Counted from the stretch's first letter, positions 35,425 to 44,258 are shown. The stretch is 64,000 bases of DNA from Microbacterium phyllosphaerae (GCF_017876435.1 NZ_JAGIOA010000001.1:2232001-2296000), one strand, 5' to 3'. Numbers and translations are program-made. The notes: generated by a model from the letters alone, not told the origin.

Positions 35425-35913
35425 ATGTGGTTGCGTCAGGCGTTCTTCCGGTGGCTCGTTCCGGCTGCGTTCCTGCTGCCGCTCTGGCTTCTCGTCGGCT
35501 GGGGAGTGTTCCAGGGCGGCTGGGCGATTCTCTGGGTTCTGTTCATCGCCATACCCTCGGTGTTCGTGGGGCAGCTCCTGCTCACGCTCCTCACGCGGTC
35601 TCGTCCGTCGGTGCGCGCCGATCGAGCCGTGTCCTGGTGGGACGTCGGCGGGTTCACCCTCTGGCACGGTCTGACGATCGCCGTCGGATGCTTCATCGAC
35701 GGCGCGTTCGGATGGCTTCTCACAGCCGCGATCGTCGTCGGCATAGGACTGGTCTGGCTACAGCTCTGGCAGCTGTGGAGCGAGGCGAAGGGGAGTGGTG
35801 CGCGCTTCCGCGAGACCATCGCGTGGTCGACCGTCCCCGGCGTCGACGAGCCGGCGCCCGCGACCCGCGCACACGAGGTCATCGTCATCCGCGAGCACGA
35901 CGCCAGGGAGTGA
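35425..35913 (+). CDS. small multi-pass membrane protein, unknown function
   Basis: I do not recognise this 162-residue protein. It has four probable hydrophobic helices: about residues 10-28, 34-55, 75-93 and 97-115, then a charged C-terminal tail ending in the acidic/basic IVIREHDARE. TACGAT (35412-35417) ends 7 nt before the ATG, so a leaderless transcript is likely. It is divergent from map and precedes the rplS promoter. No catalytic motif is visible. Confidence 0.6.
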   Translation: MWLRQAFFRWLVPAAFLLPLWLLVGWGVFQGGWAILWVLFIAIPSVFVGQLLLTLLTRSRPSVRADRAVSWWDVGGFTLWHGLTIAVGCFIDGAFGWLLTAAIVVGIGLVWLQLWQLWSEAKGSGARFRETIAWSTVPGVDEPAPATRAHEVIVIREHDARE

Positions 35914-35932
35914 TGTCGGCCCGACCGACGTT

Positions 35933-35963
35933 TTGGCCATGTGCGGCATCCGTGGCAGAATAG
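35933..35963 (+). promoter_or_regulatory. rplS promoter
   Basis: TTGGCC (35933-35938), a 17-bp spacer and CAGAAT (35956-35961), with TG one base upstream giving an extended -10 element identical over 11 bases (TGGCAGAATAG) to that of rpsP. The predicted leader to the rplS ATG is about 125 nt and includes a GGTTC/GAACC stem (35981-36000). It could host L19 autoregulation, but nothing specific is recognised. Confidence 0.55.
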
Positions 35964-36092
35964 GTGGTTGTGCCGTGACCGGTTCTGCCTCAGGGGAACC
36001 CGCGGATGCTTCGGCGCCGTTCAGCACACACCCATTCTTGTTCCTTCCAGCATCATGCATCCGACCTGAGGCGAGTGCAGAGAGAGACGATC

Positions 36093-36440
36093 ATGCAGAT
36101 CCTCGACGCCGTCGACGCAGCTTCGCTGCGTTCCGACGTTCCCGTCTTCAACCCCGGTGACACGGTCAACGTACACGTGAACATCACCGAGGGCACCCGC
36201 TCGCGTATCCAGGTCTTCAAGGGCGTCGTCATCGGCCGCCAGGGCGACGGCGTGCGCGAGACCTTCACCGTTCGCAAGATCAGCTTCCAGGTGGGCGTCG
36301 AGCGTACCTTCCCGGTTCACTCCCCGGTGATCGACCACATCGAGGTCGTCACCCGCGGTGACGTGCGTCGCGCGAAGCTCTACTACCTCCGCCAGCTGCG
36401 GGGCAAGAAGGCGAAGATCAAGGAGAAGCGCGACAACTGA
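36093..36440 (+). CDS. rplS: 50S ribosomal protein L19
   Basis: A 115-residue L19 with the family core [51 protein letters not shown] and the C-terminal [22 protein letters not shown] 36093 follows a GAGAGA site. It is transcribed alone from its own promoter and closed by a strong terminator at 36454-36494. Confidence 0.96.
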   Translation: MQILDAVDAASLRSDVPVFNPGDTVNVHVNITEGTRSRIQVFKGVVIGRQGDGVRETFTVRKISFQVGVERTFPVHSPVIDHIEVVTRGDVRRAKLYYLRQLRGKKAKIKEKRDN

Positions 36441-36453
36441 CGCGCAGGTTCTC

Positions 36454-36494
36454 CACAGCACCCCGGGACACGATGTCTCGGGGTGCTGTGTTTT
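36454..36494 (+). terminator. Rho-independent terminator after rplS
   Basis: A 12-bp perfect stem CACAGCACCCCG / CGGGGTGCTGTG (36454-36465 and 36479-36490) with a small inner GACA/TGTC stem, followed by TTTT (36491-36494). It separates rplS from lepB. Confidence 0.88.
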
Positions 36495-36558
36495 CCCCGG
36501 CGTGTGCGACCCTAGATGGTGCCGTCTCAGAACGGTGCGAGACTGTGAAGGAACCTTG

Positions 36559-37293
36559 ATGACGACCGATTCCGCGCCTGCGTCCACGCCCCCGATCAAA
36601 CGGCGTCGCGGGCTCGTCGTGTTCCTGCGGGACGTCCTCGTGATCATCGTCATCGCTGCGCTCGTCTCCTTCGTGGTCAAGACGTTCGTGGTGCGCTCGT
36701 TCTACATCCCCTCGGCGTCGATGGAGCGCACGCTCATCGTCAAGGACCGCATCCTCGTCGACGAACTCACGCCGCGGTGGACGGGATACGAGCGGGGTGA
36801 TGTCGTCGTCTTCAAGGATCCGGGCGGTTGGCTCGACCCGCAGCCGCAGACACCTGCGCAGCCGCCGCTCATCCAGGCGTTCGATTGGGTCCTCAATGTC
36901 GTCGGCATCTCTGCGACGGACTCGCAGGATCACCTCGTGAAGCGTGTGATCGGGCTTCCCGGCGATCATGTCGTCTGCTGCAATGCACTCGGTCAGATCA
37001 CCATCAACGGGGCACCGATCGACGAACTCAACTACCTCAATCTTCCCGACGGAGACACGGCGGCGTCGAACGAGCCGTTCGACGTCGTGGTACCCGAGGA
37101 TTCGCTCTGGCTGCTCGGCGACAATCGTGATCGTTCGCGTGACTCGCGGGCGCACCAGGACCTTCCGAGCGGAGGGTTCGTGCCGCTCGAGAATCTGGTC
37201 GGCAAGGCGTTCCTCACCACCTGGCCGCTGGATCGCATCGGCACCATCGACGGTCATCACGACAGCTTCAACGGGGTTCCGGACTCGGAATGA
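36559..37293 (+). CDS. lepB: type I signal peptidase
   Basis: LepB cleaves signal peptides from exported proteins. The 244-residue protein has one N-terminal membrane anchor at about residues 22-45, the catalytic serine in the box-B motif IPSASMERTLIVKDRILVDEL, the catalytic lysine in VKRVIGLPGDHV, and box E LLGDNRDRSRDSR. Length is typical of actinobacterial enzymes. GAAGGA precedes the ATG; a TAGATG-like -10 lies at about 36512-36517. It overlaps rnhB by 4 bp. Confidence 0.94.
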   Translation: MTTDSAPASTPPIKRRRGLVVFLRDVLVIIVIAALVSFVVKTFVVRSFYIPSASMERTLIVKDRILVDELTPRWTGYERGDVVVFKDPGGWLDPQPQTPAQPPLIQAFDWVLNVVGISATDSQDHLVKRVIGLPGDHVVCCNALGQITINGAPIDELNYLNLPDGDTAASNEPFDVVVPEDSLWLLGDNRDRSRDSRAHQDLPSGGFVPLENLVGKAFLTTWPLDRIGTIDGHHDSFNGVPDSE

Positions 37294-37949
37294 CCGTCGT
37301 CGCCCCCACGCTCAGCCTCGAGCGTCGGCTCTTGAAGGAGTGCGATCTCCTCATCTCCCTCGATGAGGTCGGCCGCGGTGCGCTGGCCGGTCCCGTGGCT
37401 GTCGGAGCCGCCGCGATGGATGCCGCCGGAGCGCGCCGCCGTGTGCCTGACGGCCTCAGAGACTCGAAGCTGGTGACGGAGAGACGACGCCCCGAGGTCG
37501 CTGCGAGAGCGGCCGCCTGGGTGCCGGCGTCCGCCGTCGGGTGGGCGAGCTCGGCCGAGGTCGACGAAGTCGGGATCATGCGTGCACTGGGGCTCGCCGC
37601 GTCCCGCGCGGTGCAGGCCATCGTCGACCAGGGCGTCGCGATCGACAATGCGCTCGTGCTCCTGGACGGCAACCACGACTACGTCTCGGCCGTGCACCCG
37701 GTGCCGCTTCGTGTTCGTCCGGTGATCAAGGCCGACAGGGACTGTGCGTCGGTCTCTGCGGCCTCGGTGATCGCGAAGGTCGCGCGCGACACGTACATGG
37801 CGGAACTCCACGTGGGGCACCCGGCCTATCAGTGGGACAGGAACAAGGGCTACGCGAGCCTAGAGCACCGGGATGCGATCCGGGCACTCGGTCTCTCGCC
37901 GCATCATCGCTCCTCCTGGGCGATCGCCGATGCCCCGACCCTGTTCTGA
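37290..37949 (+). CDS. rnhB: ribonuclease HII
   Basis: RNase HII removes ribonucleotides misincorporated in DNA. The 219-residue protein has the catalytic DEXGRG motif in LISLDEVGRGALAGPV near residue 26, the conserved LLDGNHDY region, and VIKADRDCASVSAASVIAKVARD. It is translationally coupled to lepB by a 4-bp overlap, an arrangement common in actinobacteria. Confidence 0.94.
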   Translation: MTVVAPTLSLERRLLKECDLLISLDEVGRGALAGPVAVGAAAMDAAGARRRVPDGLRDSKLVTERRRPEVAARAAAWVPASAVGWASSAEVDEVGIMRALGLAASRAVQAIVDQGVAIDNALVLLDGNHDYVSAVHPVPLRVRPVIKADRDCASVSAASVIAKVARDTYMAELHVGHPAYQWDRNKGYASLEHRDAIRALGLSPHHRSSWAIADAPTLF

Positions 37950-37996
37950 CGCTCCGTGCGGCATTGACGTGTCGCCGACTCTAGGATGGAGTCATC

Positions 37997-38323
37997 ATGG
38001 ATGAGGAAGCCTTCGACGACTACGACCGCGAGCTCGAGCTCGCGTTGTTCCGCGAGTACCGCGACGTCGTCGCTCAGTTCCAGTACGTGGTCGAGACGGA
38101 ACGACGGTTCTACCTGGCCAACGAGGTCAACGTCGTGCGTCGCGACACCGAGCACGACTTCTACTTCGAGATCTCGATGACGGACGTGTGGGTGTGGGAC
38201 ATCTACCGCGCCGACCGCTTCGTGAAGGCCGTGCGCGTGCTCACCTTCAAGGACGTCAACGTCGAAGAGCTCCAGCGCCGAGAGTTCGAGCTGCCACAGG
38301 AGCTGTCGCTCGACGGAGAGTGA
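37997..38323 (+). CDS. DUF2469 family protein
   Basis: A 108-residue acidic protein of the actinobacterial DUF2469 family, recognisable from FDDYDRELELALFREYRDVV and the VWVWDIYRADRFVKAVRVLTFKDVNVE block. It is nearly always encoded between rnhB and yraN. The function is unknown. TAGGAT (37982-37987) ends 9 nt before the ATG, so the leader is at most two or three bases. Confidence 0.9.
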   Translation: MDEEAFDDYDRELELALFREYRDVVAQFQYVVETERRFYLANEVNVVRRDTEHDFYFEISMTDVWVWDIYRADRFVKAVRVLTFKDVNVEELQRREFELPQELSLDGE

Positions 38324-38408
38324 CCGCTCCTGCACACCCGGTGTTTCTGACGGGTTGTCCCCGCCCGTCGGGGATGCGGAGGATTCACGACGACGACGGT
38401 CGCATCCG

Positions 38409-38425
38409 GTCGACAGGCTGTCGAC
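38409..38425. promoter_or_regulatory. inverted repeat abutting the yraN start codon
   Basis: GTCGACA (38409-38415), GGC, TGTCGAC (38419-38425) is a perfect inverted repeat whose right arm touches the yraN ATG. A -10-like CAGGCT (38414-38419) lies inside it, 6 nt before the ATG, so a protein bound here would block the presumed promoter. It could also be chance, since GTCGAC is itself palindromic. Confidence 0.45.
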
Positions 38426-38788
38426 ATGGCAGCGAAAGACGATCTCGGCAGAGCCGGTGAAGAGCAGGCGGTTCGGTACCTGACGAACCTCGGGTATGCA
38501 GTTCTCGACCGCAACTGGCGGTGCACTCAGGGCGAGATCGACATCGTCGCGGCTCACGGATCGCACATCGCGGTGATCGAGGTGAAGACCCGACGGAGCG
38601 AGTCCTACGGGCACCCGTTCGAAGCTGTGGATACCCGCAAGCTGCGCCGCCTGTGGCAGCTTGCCCACGCATGGGCCGCCGATCACCCTCAGCTCATGCG
38701 CGGGATGACGATCCGGATCGATGCGGTCGGGATCATCGGTCCGGACCCGGCGAAGGGCACGCTCGAGCATCTGGTGGGGCTGTCGTGA
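38426..38788 (+). CDS. YraN/UPF0102 family nuclease-like protein
   Basis: A 120-residue protein of the restriction-endonuclease-like fold. The core motif is RNWRCTQGEIDIVAAHGSHIAVIEVKTR (the E...D...EVK metal-site pattern) at about residues 33-60. Its precise substrate is unknown. It is the first gene of a unit with comM and dprA (4-bp overlaps throughout), which suggests a role in processing incoming or damaged DNA. Confidence 0.88.
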   Translation: MAAKDDLGRAGEEQAVRYLTNLGYAVLDRNWRCTQGEIDIVAAHGSHIAVIEVKTRRSESYGHPFEAVDTRKLRRLWQLAHAWAADHPQLMRGMTIRIDAVGIIGPDPAKGTLEHLVGLS

Positions 38789-40314
38789 CGACGGCGCGCA
38801 CGTGGGCGGTCGCGCTGACCGGCGTCGACGGACACCTGGTCGAGGTCGAGGCCGACCTGTCGAACCAGACTCCCGACTTCAAGATCATCGGGTTGCCCGA
38901 CAAGTCGCTGGCAGAAGCCGTTCAGCGGGTGCACAACGCCTGCAAGAACAGTTCGCTCGATCTCCCGCGTCGCCGTCTCACTGTCAACCTCTCACCGGCG
39001 AGCCTCCCCAAGCAGGGCTCCGGATTCGATCTGAGCATCGCCGTGGCGTCGCTGGCCGCCGGAGGCGCACTCTCGCAGCGCTCGGTCGCGCGCACCGTGC
39101 ACCTCGGCGAACTGGGGCTCGACGGAAGGCTCCGTCCCGTTCCTGGAGTCCTGCCGGCCGTGTTCGCGGCGGCACGGGCGGGATTCGAGACCGTGATCGT
39201 TCCCTCGGGCAACGAAGCCGAGGCCCGGCTCGTCCCCGACATCGAGGTGCGCCCGGCCGCGACGCTCTCTCAGGTGGCTGTCTGGCACGGCGCTGACGTC
39301 GAAGTGATGGAGTCGGACCCTGTCATGCTGGCCGGTCCGCTGTCTGAGCCGATCGACGAGCTGGACCTCGCCGACGTCGCGGGCCAGGAGGACGCGGTCG
39401 AGGCATTGATCGTCGCGGCTGCCGGCGGCCACCACCTTCTCCTCAGCGGTCCGCCGGGAGCAGGCAAGACGATGCTCGCGCGGCGCCTGCCCGGCATCCT
39501 GCCGCGCCTCACCGAGGATGAGGCGCTGGAGGTCGCGTCGATCCGTTCCCTCGCCGGTGAGGCGGTGCGACGCCTCGATTCGACGCCGCCGCTCGAATCG
39601 CCGCACCACAGTGCGTCGGTCGCGGCGCTCGTCGGTGGGGGATCACGGGTGGTCCGTCCCGGAGCCATCTCACGGGCGCACCGCGGTGTGCTGTTTCTCG
39701 ACGAGGCCGCGGAGTTCTCGCGCGTCGCGCTGGACGCCCTGCGGCAGCCGCTCGAATCGGGATCGATCGAGGTGATCCGCTCCGGCCTCACCGCTCTGTT
39801 CCCCGCCAGATTCCAGCTCATCATGGCGATGAATCCCTGCCCGTGCGGCAACTACGGAGCGCGGGGCTCGGAGTGCGTGTGCCCGTCGATCGCGATCCGT
39901 CGGTACGCGACGCGGCTCTCCGGTCCGCTGCGCGACAGGGTCGACATCGAACTGCACGTCGCTCGGGTCTCCGCAGTACGTGCGATGAGCGCGGATCGTT
40001 CCGCGATGACGAGTGAGCGCGCCCGCGCTCGCGTGGTCGAGGCTCGAGAGCGCGCGTGCGCCCGCTGGCAGGGCACGCCATGGCGGCGGAACGCCGAGGT
40101 CCCGGGTGCGCGACTGCGCCAGCCCGACCTGCGGGTGGCCGCGGACGCGCGAGCGCCCCTCGACCGCGCCCTCGAACGCGGTGCGCTCACGCTTCGCGGC
40201 TACGACCGGGTGCTGAGGCTGGCCTGGACCATGGCGGATCTGGGAGGGGCTGACCGGCCCGGGCGCGACGAGGTCGGTCGCGCGCTGTTTCTGAAGAGGG
40301 GATACACGTCATGA
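38785..40314 (+). CDS. comM: ComM-like Mg-chelatase/AAA+ ATPase
   Basis: ComM is a hexameric AAA+ helicase that promotes branch migration during natural transformation in other bacteria. The 509-residue protein has the N-terminal ComM/Lon-like domain (VEVEADLSNQTPDFKIIGLPDKSLAEAVQRV), Walker A SGPPGAGKTMLARRLPGILP near residue 225, Walker B LFLDEAAEF near 305, and the C-terminal NPCPCGNYG zinc-like segment. It starts at GTG 38785, overlapping yraN, and overlaps dprA by 4 bp. Confidence 0.92.
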   Translation: MTTARTWAVALTGVDGHLVEVEADLSNQTPDFKIIGLPDKSLAEAVQRVHNACKNSSLDLPRRRLTVNLSPASLPKQGSGFDLSIAVASLAAGGALSQRSVARTVHLGELGLDGRLRPVPGVLPAVFAAARAGFETVIVPSGNEAEARLVPDIEVRPAATLSQVAVWHGADVEVMESDPVMLAGPLSEPIDELDLADVAGQEDAVEALIVAAAGGHHLLLSGPPGAGKTMLARRLPGILPRLTEDEALEVASIRSLAGEAVRRLDSTPPLESPHHSASVAALVGGGSRVVRPGAISRAHRGVLFLDEAAEFSRVALDALRQPLESGSIEVIRSGLTALFPARFQLIMAMNPCPCGNYGARGSECVCPSIAIRRYATRLSGPLRDRVDIELHVARVSAVRAMSADRSAMTSERARARVVEARERACARWQGTPWRRNAEVPGARLRQPDLRVAADARAPLDRALERGALTLRGYDRVLRLAWTMADLGGADRPGRDEVGRALFLKRGYTS

Positions 40315-41492
40315 TCGAATCGCTCGTGGAGGATCCCGAGGTGCGAATCGCGCTCGAGCGGCTCCGAGCTCACGGTGATCCCGAAGAGGCGCTCGCACGG
40401 GTCGCCTGGTCGGTTCTCGCCGAGCCGGGTGACGGCGTCGCCGGGGCATTGATCGCGGAGATGGGCGCGCGGGACGCGCTGGACCTCGCGGTGGGAGCGG
40501 GAAGCCGGGTTCGGCCCGGGACCAGGGGGAGAACACTCCTGGAGGGGCAGGCGCGGTGGAAGCCACGTGCAGATCCGCGGGCGGTCGCGGATGCGATGAG
40601 CGGTGCGGGGGATGTCGATGCGCGTCTCATTCTCCCGGGCGACCCGATGTGGCCGGTCACGCTCGACGACCTCGGCGTGCATGCGCCGACCGTGCTGTGG
40701 GTGCGAGGCGATCCGGAGATCCTGTGCGCGGAGCCGCGGGTCGCCATTGTGGGCGCACGTGCGGCCAGCGCCTACGGCGAGATGCTCGCCGGCGATTTCG
40801 CGGGTGAGCTGGCAGCGGGCGGTGCGGTCGTCGTGTCGGGCGGTGCATACGGCATCGACGGTGCGGCTCACCGAGCAGCACTCGGGGTCGAGGGCAGGAC
40901 GGTCGCGTTCCTGGCCGGCGGGGTGGATCGCGCCTATCCGCAGGGGCATCAGCAGCTCCTGCGCCGTATCGTCGAAACGGGCGCTGTGGTGAGTGAGGTG
41001 CCCTGCGGCACGGCGCCCACCAAGTGGCGCTTCCTGTCACGGAACAGGCTCATCGCGGCGGTGAGTCATGCGACCGTCGTCGTCGAGGCAGGGTGGCGCA
41101 GCGGTTCGCTGAACACCGCCGGTCACGCGGCAGCGCTGGGGCGCCCTCTCGGCGCGGTGCCGGGGCCGGTCACGTCAGCGGCATCCGCCGGATGTCATCG
41201 ACTTCTGCGTGAGTACGACGCGCGGTGCGTGACGACCCCTGCGGAGATCCGGGAGCTCTGGGGAGGCCGGACGGATGCTCCCGAGGTGGCGATGCGATCC
41301 GACCCCGATCAGGTGCGCCTCCTCGATGCGATCACCGGCCGCTCGGCGCTGACTGTGCGCGAGATCTGTCGCCGTTCGGGGGTCGCTCCAGAGAAGGTGA
41401 GCGCGATGCTCGGTGTTCTCGAGCTGGACGGCATGGTCAAGCGCGTCGAGGGCGGCTGGCAGAGGGCAGGCGGAGTCGGGCGGCGCGGCTGA
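40311..41492 (+). CDS. dprA: DNA-processing protein DprA
   Basis: DprA loads RecA on single-stranded DNA during transformation. The 393-residue protein has an N-terminal helical region, the Rossmann-like domain with VAIVGARAASAYGEMLAGDFAGELAAGGAVVVSGGAYGIDGAAHRAAL at about residues 145-190 and RNRLIAAVSHATVVVEAGWRSGSLNTAGHA at about 243-272, and a C-terminal winged-helix domain. It ends 35 bp before xerC. Competence genes for DNA uptake are not visible in this window. Confidence 0.93.
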   Translation: MIESLVEDPEVRIALERLRAHGDPEEALARVAWSVLAEPGDGVAGALIAEMGARDALDLAVGAGSRVRPGTRGRTLLEGQARWKPRADPRAVADAMSGAGDVDARLILPGDPMWPVTLDDLGVHAPTVLWVRGDPEILCAEPRVAIVGARAASAYGEMLAGDFAGELAAGGAVVVSGGAYGIDGAAHRAALGVEGRTVAFLAGGVDRAYPQGHQQLLRRIVETGAVVSEVPCGTAPTKWRFLSRNRLIAAVSHATVVVEAGWRSGSLNTAGHAAALGRPLGAVPGPVTSAASAGCHRLLREYDARCVTTPAEIRELWGGRTDAPEVAMRSDPDQVRLLDAITGRSALTVREICRRSGVAPEKVSAMLGVLELDGMVKRVEGGWQRAGGVGRRG

Positions 41493-41527
41493 CGCGATGC
41501 CGGAGCCCGCTCCTGCAAGCTTGCTCC

Positions 41528-42430
41528 ATGGAGTTCGCGGCCGCGGCACAGGCCTTCACCGATCACCTCGAGAAGGTGCGGAGGCTGTCGCCGGCGACGG
41601 TTCGGGCCTATCGATCAGACCTACGCGATCTGGCGCAGACAGTCGGGGAGCTCGGTGTGGAAGAGGTGTCGCTCGAGACGCTACGCGATTGGCTCTGGCG
41701 GGCGACGCAGCGCGGTGACGCGCGCTCGACTCTCGCGAGGCGCGCTGCGGCGGCGCGCTCGTTCTTCAGCTGGGCTCAGGAAGAGGAGATCATCGCGCAC
41801 GATCCGAGCCTGCGCCTCGTTGCGCCGAAGCGCGGACGTACGCTGCCGACGATCGCCTCTCAGGACGCGATGACGGCGCTCCTCGATGCACAGCGATCTG
41901 CCGCGGCGACGGGGGAGCCTGACGCACTGCGAGACCATGCCGTCCTCGAGTTGCTCTACGGGGCCGGCATCCGCGTCTCCGAGCTCTGCGGACTCGATGT
42001 CGATGATCTCGATCTCACCCGCGGAACAGCCCGCGTGCTCGGCAAGGGATCGAAAGAGCGGGTGGTCCCGTTCGGGGTGCCGGCGCGCGACGCCGTCGGC
42101 GCGTACCTCACCCGAGGTCGCCCCGTGCACATGGCCCGTGGGTCTCGTCCGTCTCCCGCGCTTCTCCTCGGCGCACGGGGAGGGAGGATCGGTCCCCGTG
42201 CCGTGTACTCCCTCGTCGCACGCGTGCTCGCACCGTTCGTCGGTGCCGACACCGTCGGTCCGCATGCCCTCAGGCACACGGCGGCTACCCACCTCCTCGA
42301 CGGTGGAGCCGACCTGCGGGCGGTGCAGGAGATCCTGGGGCACGCGAGTCTCGGCACGACACAGATCTACACTCATGTCTCGGCTGAACGGCTGACTGCG
42401 ACATACCGGCTGGCGCATCCACGGGCGTGA
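41528..42430 (+). CDS. xerC: tyrosine recombinase XerC
   Basis: XerC resolves chromosome dimers at dif with XerD. The 300-residue protein has the N-terminal SAM-like DNA-binding domain and the catalytic residues: Arg in GAGIRVSELCGL, Lys in LGKGSKERVVPF, the HALRHTAATHLLDGGADLRAVQEILGH block (His, Arg, His) and the nucleophile Tyr in TTQIYTHV. The ATG at 41528 gives the family length; a longer in-frame read overlaps dprA. A dif site is not present nearby. Confidence 0.93.
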   Translation: MEFAAAAQAFTDHLEKVRRLSPATVRAYRSDLRDLAQTVGELGVEEVSLETLRDWLWRATQRGDARSTLARRAAAARSFFSWAQEEEIIAHDPSLRLVAPKRGRTLPTIASQDAMTALLDAQRSAAATGEPDALRDHAVLELLYGAGIRVSELCGLDVDDLDLTRGTARVLGKGSKERVVPFGVPARDAVGAYLTRGRPVHMARGSRPSPALLLGARGGRIGPRAVYSLVARVLAPFVGADTVGPHALRHTAATHLLDGGADLRAVQEILGHASLGTTQIYTHVSAERLTATYRLAHPRA

Positions 42431-42450
42431 CACGCCTGCAGTGCCGAGCG

Positions 42451-42987
42451 TCACAATGGATCGCAGCAGGGGAGGAGCACTGCCCGGGGCACCTCTCCGA
42501 ACAGCGTCATCGGGTTGATGTACTCCCCGCCGAGACGTACGCCGAGGTGCAGGGTCCCTGACTCCGCGTGCCCGCCGGCGGCCACGGTGCCGATCGTCTC
42601 TCCCGCTGACACGACGTCTCCGGGGGAGAGGTCCGAGGTCAACGGCTCGAAAGTCGACACGTATCCTCCGGCGTGCTCGATCGTGAGAAGCGGTCGGTCG
42701 ACGACGGTTCCCCGGAACGCGACGATGCCATCAGCAGGCGCGCGAACGGCCCGCCCCTGGCTCGTCACGATGTCGATGCCCCGGTGCCCTGATCCGTACT
42801 CGTGAGCGGGTGCGCGAAACGGATTGGCGACCGAACGCGCGCCGTCGATCGGCCATACCCACGTCGCCGCGATCGTTGTGTGCGGAGGTGCGGCGGCGGG
42901 GGCCGACGCATCCGCCCGGATCTCGGGTCCGATCGGCAGTGCGCAGAGCAGCAGAAGTGCGAGGAAGGGGAGAGGACGCGCGTGCAT
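42451..42987 (-). CDS. secreted M23-family metallopeptidase
   Basis: A 178-residue protein with a signal peptide (ARPLPFLALLLLCALPIGPEIRA) and a LytM/M23 domain: zinc ligands in HRGIDIVT (His, Asp) and HLGVRLGG (HxH-like His), plus the preceding AGYVSTFEPL segment. Such proteins hydrolyse, or activate amidases that hydrolyse, peptidoglycan peptides. The start at 42987 places the signal peptide at the N-terminus; a longer frame exists but lacks support. It lies between xerC and rpsB on the opposite strand. Confidence 0.85.
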   Translation of the reverse strand: MHARPLPFLALLLLCALPIGPEIRADASAPAAAPPHTTIAATWVWPIDGARSVANPFRAPAHEYGSGHRGIDIVTSQGRAVRAPADGIVAFRGTVVDRPLLTIEHAGGYVSTFEPLTSDLSPGDVVSAGETIGTVAAGGHAESGTLHLGVRLGGEYINPMTLFGEVPRAVLLPCCDPL

Positions 42988-43293
42988 CGGATCATGATCG
43001 GCGGTGGCAGCCCCGCTGCGCTCGGTCCGGCTCCGACCATCGCCCTGGATGTGCGGAATCCCCGGACCCACTGCTCAGTGCAGGGTGAGTGACGCCGCAG
43101 CATCCTGTATGCTGAAGGAGCACCTCGATCTCGGGGTGACTACGCGTGCCCAGAGCGACTTCAGTCGTGGCATCCACTCCCACAGGTCCTGTTACCGAAC
43201 AGGTGGGTGTGCGCCGGGCACCAGGGAGTTCGATCGTCCGATCGACTCGACAACCTCAATGGCGCAGAATCGCGCCGGAACCAGGAGACGACC
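42988..43293 (+). promoter_or_regulatory. rpsB upstream/leader region with two hairpins
   Basis: This 306-bp gap has no gene. A TATGCT -10-like element lies at 43108-43113 without a good -35 match. Two structures follow: an outer CCCA/TGGG stem around CCTGTT-ACCG-AACAGG (43179-43207), and TCGATCG-TC-CGATCGA (43230-43245). They sit 50-115 nt before the rpsB ATG, in the place where S2 autoregulation occurs in E. coli, though the structures here are not recognised as a known class. Confidence 0.45.
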
Positions 43294-44214
43294 ATGGCTG
43301 TGGTCACCATCCGCCAGCTGCTCGACAGCGGCGTGCACTTCGGACACCAGACCCGTCGGTGGAACCCGAAGGTCAAGCGCTTCATCCTCACCGAGCGCAG
43401 CGGCATCCACATCATCGACCTCCAGCAGTCGCTCGGCTACATCGACAAGGCCTACGACTTCGTCAAGGAGACCGTCGCCCACGGCGGCACGATCCTCTTC
43501 GTCGGTACGAAGAAGCAGGCGCAGGAGATCCTCGCCGAGCAGGCGACCCGCGTGGGTCAGCCCTTCGTCAACCAGCGTTGGCTCGGTGGACTCCTCACCA
43601 ACTTCCAGACGATCTCCAAGCGTCTCGCACGCATGAAGGAGCTCGAGGAGCTCGACTACGAGACCCCGGCGAACAGCGGTTTCACGAAGAAGGAGCTGCT
43701 GCTCAAGAAGCGCGAGCTCGACAAGCTGCACAAGTCGCTCGGTGGTATCCGCAACCTCACCAAGACGCCGTCCGCCATCTGGGTCGTGGACGCCAAGCGT
43801 GAGCACCTCGCCATCGACGAGGCCAAGAAGCTCGGCATCCCCGTGATCGGAATCCTCGACACGAACGCCGACCCGGACGACTTCCAGTACCCGATCCCCG
43901 GTAACGACGACGCGATCCGCTCGGTCTCGCTGCTCACCCGCATCATCGCGGACGCCGCAGCAGAGGGCCTCCAGCAGAAGCACAACCCCGAGACGGGCGA
44001 CGCCGAGCCGCTGGCCGACTGGGAGAAGGAACTCCTCGAGACGCCGGCTGACGCCGCTGCCGAGGCTCCGGCCGCAGACGCTGCCACCGAGGCTCCGGCC
44101 GAGGATGCAGCTGCTGAGGACGCAGCCGTCGAGGCTCCGGCCGCAGACGCCGAGGCCACCGAGGCTCCCGCAGCAGAGGCCGCAGAGGCCCCCGCTGAGG
44201 CAGACGCCAAGTAA
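43294..44214 (+). CDS. rpsB: 30S ribosomal protein S2
   Basis: The first about 250 residues are S2 ([53 protein letters not shown]). The 306-residue product ends with about 55 residues of Ala/Glu/Pro/Asp-rich low-complexity sequence with repeated EAPAADA units. CAGGAGA lies 6 nt before ATG 43294. tsf follows 44 bp downstream with its own AAGGAG site. Confidence 0.96.
   Translation: MAVVTIRQLLDSGVHFGHQTRRWNPKVKRFILTERSGIHIIDLQQSLGYIDKAYDFVKETVAHGGTILFVGTKKQAQEILAEQATRVGQPFVNQRWLGGLLTNFQTISKRLARMKELEELDYETPANSGFTKKELLLKKRELDKLHKSLGGIRNLTKTPSAIWVVDAKREHLAIDEAKKLGIPVIGILDTNADPDDFQYPIPGNDDAIRSVSLLTRIIADAAAEGLQQKHNPETGDAEPLADWEKELLETPADAAAEAPAADAATEAPAEDAAAEDAAVEAPAADAEATEAPAAEAAEAPAEADAK
44062..44150 (+). 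repeat. direct repeats in the 3' end of rpsB
   Basis: The 20-mer beginning GAGGCTCCGGCC and ending GCAGACGC occurs at 44062-44081 and again at 44131-44150, with partial copies between and after. The repeats encode the EAPAADA units of the S2 tail and could expand or contract by slippage. Confidence 0.75.
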
Positions 44215-44258
44215 TTCCGCGACCACCACACACATCACGAAGCAAGGAGCCACCACAC

